Shown: positions 38,080 through 42,972 of the stretch, piece after piece
How the letters are laid out: the number at the start of each line of letters is the position of its first letter
Numbering within the stretch: position 1 is the stretch's first letter
IMG/VR virus record: IMGVR_UViG_3300027896_000082
Coordinates: 1 to 42,972 of that record
Reading direction: 5' to 3' (one strand)
Length of the DNA: 42,972 bases
Source: a virus
Translations under genes and position numbers: made by a program
Notes under the pieces: model-generated
Told to the model about the DNA's origin: nothing
Databases searched by the model: none
Seen by the model: only the letters and a program-made list of their open reading frames with translations

Positions 38080-39026
38080 TTAAGCCCGGTAATACTCCAT
38101 TAGTTGAATTGGAGACATTCAAATTGGGGAACGTTCACATTTACGCCAAAGTTGAAGGATGCAATCCCGGTGGGTCAATAAAGGACCGAGTAGGCTTTTG
38201 GCTCGTTAAGAAATACATTGATTCTTGCGTGAAATCAAATACGAGTTCGAAGACCAAGACAATCATCGAGGCTAGTTCAGGAAATACAGGCATCGGTGTC
38301 TCCATCGCTTGCTCTATCTACGAATTAAAATGCCTTATTTGCGTTCCTAAATCCACGTCACAAGAGAAGATATCAATTATGAAATCTTTCGGTGCAACCA
38401 TCTATCAAGTCGATGGAACCACGGATGATTGTATTAAGTGGTGTGAGTTCACCGCTAAACTTAATCCAGATAACATAGTTTGGTTGAATCAATTTGATAA
38501 TCAAGAATGCGTGGAGTGCCATTATAAAACAACGGCAATAGAATTATATAATGATTCAATCCAGTATACTCACGACACATTTGGAAAAGGTGTTTGGAAA
38601 GAACGAGATGACCGAAATATCATCGTTTGTTCTATGGGAACCACCGGAACCATCATGGGATTAAGTAAGCGATTCAAACCGTTGGGATGGGCAATAGTTG
38701 GCGTGATGCCACAACCAAATGTAAGAATCGAAGGATTAAAAAATCTTCAAGTTCAAAGAGTTCCTAAGATATGTGATATTAAAGAAATTGACCAGATAAT
38801 TCAAATATCAGATGTTGATGCTTTGATTACTATGCGTGAACTTGCACGGTCTGAGGGAATCATGGCTGGACCAAGTTCCGGTGCGGCATTATATGTTGCA
38901 TCGATTATTGCAAAACAATATTCGGCAGAGAAAAGACGGACCAATATTATTGTCATTCTCCCTGACCGTGGACAGAACTATCTCAGTCAAGGCGTGTGGG
39001 ATGAAAAAGGAGTAATGCCTAAATGA
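38076..39026 (+). CDS. Cysteine synthase (PLP-dependent, CysK/CysM type)
   Basis: A 316-residue enzyme, full-length for the family. NPGGSIKDR contains the PLP lysine K36. SSGNTG (67-72) is the substrate loop, GTTGT (188-192) the phosphate-binding loop, and PSSGAAL (266-272) the Ser that contacts the pyridine nitrogen. The conserved PDRGQNYLSQG is near the end. It would make cysteine from O-acetyl- or O-phosphoserine and sulfide. An unusual metabolic gene for a virus; it sits coupled to an unknown gene and a membrane protein. Confidence 0.93.
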   Translation: MIKPGNTPLVELETFKLGNVHIYAKVEGCNPGGSIKDRVGFWLVKKYIDSCVKSNTSSKTKTIIEASSGNTGIGVSIACSIYELKCLICVPKSTSQEKISIMKSFGATIYQVDGTTDDCIKWCEFTAKLNPDNIVWLNQFDNQECVECHYKTTAIELYNDSIQYTHDTFGKGVWKERDDRNIIVCSMGTTGTIMGLSKRFKPLGWAIVGVMPQPNVRIEGLKNLQVQRVPKICDIKEIDQIIQISDVDALITMRELARSEGIMAGPSSGAALYVASIIAKQYSAEKRRTNIIVILPDRGQNYLSQGVWDEKGVMPK

Positions 39027-39298
39027 TTGCGGATATTATTTTGGTGTTTGCATCATTGGGTTTCGTGAGTGCCGACCTTAAACAAGTATGGAAATTGTTT
39101 AAAAATGGTCAACACGATATGCAGATTTTAAGTAAGACACATTTCCGTTTGAAAATATTATCTCTTTGTTTGACCGTGGTTGCGTATGCTATGTTAGGTG
39201 TTTATATGGCTCTATGCGTGGCATTCACTCAATTACTATTGAATATCTGGATTCATAATAAGATTGGATGGAGACATAAACAGGGGGATATCCGATGA
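39023..39298 (+). CDS. Three-helix membrane protein
   Basis: A 91-residue protein overlapping the cysteine synthase by 4 bases. It has three hydrophobic segments (IADIILVFASLGFVS, RLKILSLCLTVVAYAML, VYMALCVAFTQLLLNIW). The layout recalls half-transporters of the PQ-loop/SemiSWEET type but no PQ motif is present. Tight coupling to the cysteine synthase hints at transport of an amino acid or sulfur compound. This is speculative. Confidence 0.5.
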   Translation: MIADIILVFASLGFVSADLKQVWKLFKNGQHDMQILSKTHFRLKILSLCLTVVAYAMLGVYMALCVAFTQLLLNIWIHNKIGWRHKQGDIR

Positions 39299-39420
39299 AT
39301 AAATCAGCATGGTATAAAAATTATGGGCATACTGAATATATTATCTTTGCGCCAAATTATTCATTTAAATTAATGCCATTGATTGTAGAAGGTTATCAAT
39401 GGTTAGGTGATTGTGAATGA
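39295..39420 (+). CDS. Unknown 41-residue protein
   Basis: An aromatic-rich miniprotein, MNKSAWYKNYGHTEYIIF to the end, with ATGA overlaps at both ends, which supports translation. No family is recognised. Confidence 0.45.
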   Translation: MNKSAWYKNYGHTEYIIFAPNYSFKLMPLIVEGYQWLGDCE

Positions 39421-39554
39421 AGAAAGCAATGAGTTATGTTTTAGATATTGATGATTGGATTTCTCACATGAATTATTCAGAGTTATTTGATATACGAGAA
39501 ATAGCCAACAAAGAAATTAAAAAAAGACAAGATGAGGAGAGGTATAAATATTGA
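39417..39554 (+). CDS. Unknown 45-residue acidic helical protein
   Basis: MKKAMSYVLDIDDWISHMN then a charged helix. Its last codons contain GAGGAGAGG, the ribosome-binding site for the following TTG-start gene, and the TGA overlaps that TTG. No family is recognised. Confidence 0.4.
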   Translation: MKKAMSYVLDIDDWISHMNYSELFDIREIANKEIKKRQDEERYKY

Positions 39555-40030
39555 CGAAGAAACTTGACCTTTACCTTGCCCATTCATTTGACCGAAGACA
39601 CGAATTCAGGATTTTGGAATTGGATTTAGAGAAACAATATAATATTAATCTATTCAATCCGTTTTTCGATTTAATGAACAGAAAGGACCGCAGATTGATT
39701 CTATCCAAGATAAATCGTAGTTCTAATGGGGATACAAAACTGTTCCACCGGACACAAAAAGAATGCGAAGAACTTGTTTACCGAGACCTTTCAAACATCG
39801 ACAACCGGGATGGTTTGCTTACAATTATTCACGAGCCTAGCCTTGGCACAGCATTCGAGATTTCTCATGCCCATAAGACCGGTAAACTTGTGTTCGTAAT
39901 AAGTGAGAAATATTGCGAACACCCCTGGGTGAGAGTCTACGCCAATTATCGGTTTAAAAGCATTGATGAATTCATTTCTTGGCTGGAGAAGCATGGCTAC
40001 CGCAAGAAAAAAGAAGCCCGGTTTATATGA
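39551..40030 (+). CDS. Nucleoside 2-deoxyribosyltransferase-like protein
   Basis: A 159-residue protein. LYLAHSFDRR at the start, RDLSNIDNRDGLLTI (aspartates at 79 and 84-87) and EPSLGTAFEISHAHKTGKLVFVI (E103) fit the nucleoside 2-deoxyribosyltransferase fold. Family members exchange or remove bases on deoxynucleosides, and some phage copies act in base modification or salvage. TTG start with GGAGAGG upstream. Confidence 0.7.
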   Translation: MTKKLDLYLAHSFDRRHEFRILELDLEKQYNINLFNPFFDLMNRKDRRLILSKINRSSNGDTKLFHRTQKECEELVYRDLSNIDNRDGLLTIIHEPSLGTAFEISHAHKTGKLVFVISEKYCEHPWVRVYANYRFKSIDEFISWLEKHGYRKKKEARFI

Positions 40031-40232
40031 TGGCTTACAAATCATCCATAAATGTGATGAACTCTTTCCATTTGCACATTTCAAAGAACCGAGAATTTGG
40101 ACCGATATATCGAAAGAATGGGATAATATCATAGAACAATACGGACATCTTTTCCCAAAGGATGCACCGACACCAAACGAATACTTTGTCCATACAAAGA
40201 AAGGTATGAAGAAAGTTCGGAGGAACCAATGA
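39993..40232 (+). CDS. Unknown small protein
   Basis: A 79-residue protein from ATG 39993, with GGAG five bases upstream inside the preceding gene (an ATG at 39963 is less well placed). MATARKKKPGL is followed by an aromatic acidic middle and a basic tail. No family is recognised. Overlap with the preceding gene is 38 bases. Confidence 0.45.
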   Translation: MATARKKKPGLYDGLQIIHKCDELFPFAHFKEPRIWTDISKEWDNIIEQYGHLFPKDAPTPNEYFVHTKKGMKKVRRNQ

Positions 40233-40717
40233 CATTCGAATACGGTAAGTATCACCAGAATCTCGAGCATTATACTAATCAAATGGATTTCGATGATTCT
40301 GTCACTACGAAGAGGCGCGGTAAACGTAAGATAAGGGATATGGCTCTTACCATAGAACGTTATTATTCCGAAGGAAACCATTGGGTAGGATTGGTCATTT
40401 CTTTTATCACCAGTATTGTTACCATCACCGCCTTATCAAATATGGCAGTAGCGAACTTCAATATTTGGTGGGGATTGCTCTATCTATTTTTAGTTGTTAT
40501 AACAACATTCTTTGGGTATCTTTCTTATACCAAGTTAAAACTTGTCGGTAGATACAATGAACTCATGTCCACCACAGATAGCGGAAGATTCCAGTTGTGG
40601 GGTGAAATCCAGGACGTGAAGGCTCAGAATATCGCCCTACTGAAACAAAATGCCGAATTGATTTCTTACCACAAAGAACTAGCACGAAGGCAGACGAAAC
40701 GGAGACCAAAACAATGA
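40229..40717 (+). CDS. Two-helix membrane protein with C-terminal coiled coil
   Basis: A 162-residue protein. A charged N-terminus is followed by two membrane helices (LVISFITSIVTITALS and LLYLFLVVITTFFGYL, about residues 54-102). Then comes a coiled-coil segment (EIQDVKAQNIALLKQNAELI) and a basic tail. Both ends are probably cytoplasmic. Its function is unknown; coupling by ATGA. Confidence 0.5.
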   Translation: MTFEYGKYHQNLEHYTNQMDFDDSVTTKRRGKRKIRDMALTIERYYSEGNHWVGLVISFITSIVTITALSNMAVANFNIWWGLLYLFLVVITTFFGYLSYTKLKLVGRYNELMSTTDSGRFQLWGEIQDVKAQNIALLKQNAELISYHKELARRQTKRRPKQ

Positions 40718-41136
40718 AGATGTTATTGCCGCCGAAGAGCACATGCCGAAAGATTGATAAGTTTCTCACGAAGTTCTACGAGTTGAATTGTGACGATTGC
40801 GCCTCAATAGTCCACAAGGATTACTTTGAGAATGCCATCTTCTTATTGTGTATGTTCTACGACATTGATTATCCGAAAATACGAATAATAAATTCATTTA
40901 AACCATACCACAAGAAAGGTTGCAATGGTCTCTGTTATGAGTCTGGATTTATCTTGTTATTACATCCAGCAAAATTCAAAACACATTACTGCAATTATTC
41001 TTGGGAGTCAATGGTCTATCACGAATTTGGACATTATTGTTATTATGCCAATGCCGAAGAAAAAGCAAATTGTTTCGAAAGACAAATGCTAGGGAGATGT
41101 GTAAATGCCATATATCACAGAACAAACAAGAAATAA
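40714..41136 (+). CDS. HEFGH zinc metalloprotease-like protein
   Basis: A 140-residue protein. VYHEFGHYCYY (HEFGH, residues 103-107) is a zincin motif, and EEKANCFERQM 10 residues later offers a glutamate third ligand, like gluzincins. It has 9 cysteines, including CDDC and CNGLC. The protein is small but complete. It is distinct from the SprT-like gene, so the virus carries two predicted zinc proteases. No signal peptide, so an intracellular target is likely. Confidence 0.7.
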   Translation: MKMLLPPKSTCRKIDKFLTKFYELNCDDCASIVHKDYFENAIFLLCMFYDIDYPKIRIINSFKPYHKKGCNGLCYESGFILLLHPAKFKTHYCNYSWESMVYHEFGHYCYYANAEEKANCFERQMLGRCVNAIYHRTNKK

Positions 41137-41380
41137 ATTTATTCCAGTGAAAGTTCCATTTAAAACATTAGATAATTTACAGAACCTTAGTGCTGGAGAA
41201 ATAAATTATATCATCACTTGGCTTCTTATTAGACAAGCCGGACCTTCACCTAATTATAAACGGTTCAATGAACTCATCGGTGCATTGGAATGTTGCAAAC
41301 TTGAACTGTATCGCCGTATTATTTCCCCGTATGAAGATAAAAAAATAATTGAGAACGGCGATGTCTATCCAATAGAATAA
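41105..41380 (+). CDS. Small conserved phage protein (DUF6899-like)
   Basis: A 91-residue protein. MPYITEQTRNKF, AGEINYIITWLL, YKRFNELIGALECCKLELYRR and SPYEDKKIIENGDVY follow a family I have seen repeatedly in tailed phages, probably DUF6899. Its function is unknown. It is the last gene of the plus operon, overlapping the protease by 32 bases and followed by a terminator hairpin. Confidence 0.7.
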   Translation: MPYITEQTRNKFIPVKVPFKTLDNLQNLSAGEINYIITWLLIRQAGPSPNYKRFNELIGALECCKLELYRRIISPYEDKKIIENGDVYPIE

Positions 41381-41388
41381 CCGGAGTC

Positions 41389-41418
41389 GATGGGGTGTGC
41401 TTCCTCCCACACTCCATC
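41389..41418. terminator. Shared hairpin terminator between convergent operons
   Basis: An 11-bp near-perfect stem (41389-41399 with 41408-41418, one G-T pair) and 8-nt loop lies between the plus operon's last stop and the minus-strand late operon's last stop. The minus side is followed by few T residues. It can serve both directions. Confidence 0.7.
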
Positions 41419-41669
41419 TAATCCTTTTGATTGAATAATAAATTATAGAGAATTCTCATTGGCGTGGATGCCGTGATAGTGTGTTCCATGATGTCATCAA
41501 CCAATAGATATACACCGATTCCGGCAATCCCCAGCCACATTTTAGACAATACTGATAGATTACCATTATCCAATCCGAGGTAGTATTGCGAGATTCCGAA
41601 TAGTATAAAGGCAATTCCGTAATACGCATGATGATTACCCTTTGGAACAAATTTAACTGGCGGTTTCAT
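41418..41669 (-). CDS. Two-helix membrane protein, last gene of the late operon
   Basis: An 83-residue protein with two hydrophobic segments (YYGIAFILFGISQYYLG and KMWLGIAGIGVYLLVDDIM). It follows the holin-like gene. Small membrane proteins after the adhesin suggest a virus-exit cassette. No enzyme motif is present. Confidence 0.5.
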   Translation of the reverse strand: MKPPVKFVPKGNHHAYYGIAFILFGISQYYLGLDNGNLSVLSKMWLGIAGIGVYLLVDDIMEHTITASTPMRILYNLLFNQKD

Positions 41670-41690
41670 AAAGAAAGAAACAGATGACCT

Positions 41691-41897
41691 TTAACGGTCA
41701 TCGTGTAGGGTTAATTTGTCTTTGGATACTGCACGTAATAGCAAATTGGCTAATACGATGATTGCGGCTTGCTCATCTACGGCTATGATGAAACCGTAAT
41801 GCGCCTGGATTATCATCGCAAGACCGGCGATGACGTTCACCCAAAGAGTTTTGCTCAAATACCACGGCTTAGTATCCGTGTCATTTACGTCTGCCAT
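41691..41897 (-). CDS. Holin-like membrane protein
   Basis: A 68-residue protein. KPWYLSKTLWVNVIAGLAMIIQ, then AAIIVLANLLLRAVSKD, matches a pattern frequent in proteins annotated as phage holins (short N-terminus, K-x-W-x-S-K-T-x-W-x-N, two membrane helices, basic tail). It probably forms membrane lesions at the end of infection. Confidence 0.6.
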   Translation of the reverse strand: MADVNDTDTKPWYLSKTLWVNVIAGLAMIIQAHYGFIIAVDEQAAIIVLANLLLRAVSKDKLTLHDDR

Positions 41898-41898
41898 A

Positions 41899-42168
41899 TT
41901 ATTTACCTCTGATTTTCTTTATGATTATGTTTAAATAAGGAATTGTTGTGTAAATTATGAATGGTAATCCCATAGCCGCAATGAATTGATTTGATGTTTT
42001 AACACCAATTACCGTTAGAACCAGAAACATGGAATAACAGAATAACAGGTCTTCTCCAGACCAAACAATTAATCCTTGTTTCTTATAAAGATAATTCCTA
42101 ACCGTTAGTAACAACGGTATGAAAAAGAAAACTATCACAATTGATTCTAATTCCACGATGTTCATCAT
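41899..42168 (-). CDS. Three-helix membrane protein
   Basis: An 89-residue protein from ATG at 42166-42168, overlapping the upstream stop (ATGA). Three hydrophobic stretches (SIVIVFFFIPLLLTV, LFCYSMFLVLTVIGV, FIAAMGLPFIIYTTIPYL) suggest a membrane protein of the exit cassette. An upstream in-frame start at 42225 would add 19 unlikely residues. Confidence 0.5.
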   Translation of the reverse strand: MMNIVELESIVIVFFFIPLLLTVRNYLYKKQGLIVWSGEDLLFCYSMFLVLTVIGVKTSNQFIAAMGLPFIIYTTIPYLNIIIKKIRGK

Positions 42169-42437
42169 AATTTGAATATCCCGATACCTACACTTATTAC
42201 AGCCAATGCAATACCAGTAAACCACATGAGCATTTTTAATTCTGTTTCTATTCTATCAACACGTTCACATAATGTTTGGTGTTGAGTGAGATAATAAAAC
42301 AAAATATCTTTACTGGTCAATCGTGAGGATTCCGCAATCGCCTCATCGTCCTTTGTATCCTTAGTAAATTGTTTTATTGCTTTAATCAATTCTTGTATGT
42401 CGTCCTTGTCTATCTTTTTCATTGGTATCTGTCTCAT
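42165..42437 (-). CDS. XhlA-like membrane protein (holin-associated)
   Basis: A 90-residue protein with a charged helical N-terminus, coiled-coil-like CERVDRIETELKML, and one C-terminal membrane helix (MWFTGIALAVISVGIGIF). This plan resembles haemolysin XhlA proteins, which assist holins. TAATG links it to the adhesin gene upstream. Confidence 0.55.
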   Translation of the reverse strand: MRQIPMKKIDKDDIQELIKAIKQFTKDTKDDEAIAESSRLTSKDILFYYLTQHQTLCERVDRIETELKMLMWFTGIALAVISVGIGIFKL

Positions 42438-42972
42438 TATGAATCCCTCACATATCGCAATGTGATTCTGTATTCGAAGACATCGATTCCAATTGGATTA
42501 ATGGATATGTTCTCAATGACGTAGACACCATTGTAAATCGAAGATAGACCGGATACCGTCACTGTGCTACCTTCATCAGCAACGGACCCAAGCATTGTGA
42601 ATTTTGGCATCGGAGAAACGGCATCATACCCGGCAAGGACCACTCTTTCATCATTCACACTTTGTATATATGAGACATAATTTGTCGAGTGGCATCCTTC
42701 GAATGATAGATTCATTAAATCGAAATTCAAATCTCCCTGTTGTCCGTTCCAATATGGCATGTAAATACTTATTGAATTTGCAGTGATGCAATTAGACGCA
42801 CCAACAGGAGAATCCCCCCAGGCTATTGTGAATACTGCCGGTAGTGTATATTTTAATATTGATAAAACATCACTGAACAACATGGTGTCTGAAAGAGAAT
42901 AAAATAATCCTCTAGTTGTTTGTATTGAATCCGTGAGTGTCATTGTATCTGAAAGCGTCCGGTAATATACTG
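42437..42972 (-). CDS. Tail adhesin, C-terminal part (N-terminal part is 1306-1)
   Basis: This is the 3' end of the gene that starts at 1306. Residues after the 20-mer repeats read LSDTMLFSDVLSILKYT, then a beta-rich domain of about 130 residues (ISIYMPYWNGQQGDLNF, TVTVSGLSSIYNGVYVIENI, EYRITLRYVRDS). Bases 42829-42972 duplicate 1-144. The ACA codon at 42845-42847 (Thr) is ATA (Ile) in the other copy. Confidence 0.8.
   Translation of the reverse strand, partial: VYYRTLSDTMTLTDSIQTTRGLFYSLSDTMLFSDVLSILKYTLPAVFTIAWGDSPVGASNCITANSISIYMPYWNGQQGDLNFDLMNLSFEGCHSTNYVSYIQSVNDERVVLAGYDAVSPMPKFTMLGSVADEGSTVTVSGLSSIYNGVYVIENISINPIGIDVFEYRITLRYVRDS

Noticed and set aside
39791-40381. 196-residue minus-strand frame opposite the deoxyribosyltransferase-like gene
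   Set aside because: Antisense to several coupled plus-strand genes with motifs; sequence has no coherent pattern.
42168-42225. Upstream start at 42225 for the three-helix membrane protein
   Set aside because: The extra 19 residues overlap the XhlA-like helix coding region; ATG at 42168 gives the usual ATGA junction.

Overview
The window reads as one essentially complete genome of a tailed double-stranded DNA virus (head-tail, siphovirus-like gene set with a long tape measure). Its last 144 bases (42829-42972) repeat bases 1-144 with a single difference, so the molecule is probably circular or circularly permuted, about 42,828 bp. One gene, a repeat-bearing tail adhesin, spans the ends. Base composition is AT-rich by eye. 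An archaeal host is favoured by inference: several early genes have a TATA-like box about 25-32 nt before the ATG with little or no ribosome-binding leader, there is a T-run terminator, an Hjc-type Holliday-junction resolvase, and an archaeo-eukaryotic type primase with a CHC2-like finger. I cannot name the host. No integrase, tRNA, CRISPR array or recognisable endolysin was seen.

Layout. (1) 26.4 kb down to 1 and on through the ends to 41.4 kb, minus strand: one long, tightly overlapped late operon. It opens with a structured leader and a train of tiny zinc-ribbon and membrane-peptide genes (26.4-24.9 kb). Then come a DnaJ-finger/MazG fusion, a glycosyltransferase-like and an SGNH-hydrolase gene, a D5-type helicase, small zinc proteins, an exonuclease, the packaging and head genes (large terminase, portal, protease, major capsid), head-tail joining genes, tail tube, tail chaperones with a probable -1 frameshift, tape measure, tip/fibre proteins, the adhesin, and a small membrane (lysis-like) cassette. 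(2) 26.4-27.57 kb: non-coding, with dispersed iteron-like repeats and AT-rich repeats; the likely replication origin. (3) 27.58-31.5 kb, minus strand: an early-type arm of small genes with individual TATA promoters, a RadC-type JAMM protein, an HhH-glycosylase-like protein, and one gene broken by an in-frame TGA. (4) 31.65-41.38 kb, plus strand: a divergent operon from a single repeat-rich promoter, with small unknown genes, two zinc metalloproteases, a primase-polymerase, Hjc resolvase, an OB-like protein, a cysteine synthase, a nucleoside-deoxyribosyltransferase-like enzyme and membrane proteins. A hairpin at 41389-41418 separates it from the convergent late operon.

How it fits together: the plus arm supplies primase, resolvase, probable ssDNA-binding and nucleotide/amino-acid metabolism; the minus late operon supplies the replicative helicase, packaging, virion and probable exit functions. 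The most unusual features are a virus-encoded cysteine synthase beside strikingly cysteine-rich virion proteins, a pair of leader hairpins with complementary loops, a duplicated hairpin/T-arm-like element after the two most abundant virion genes, complete absence of GATC by eye, and two small genes carrying single in-frame stops.
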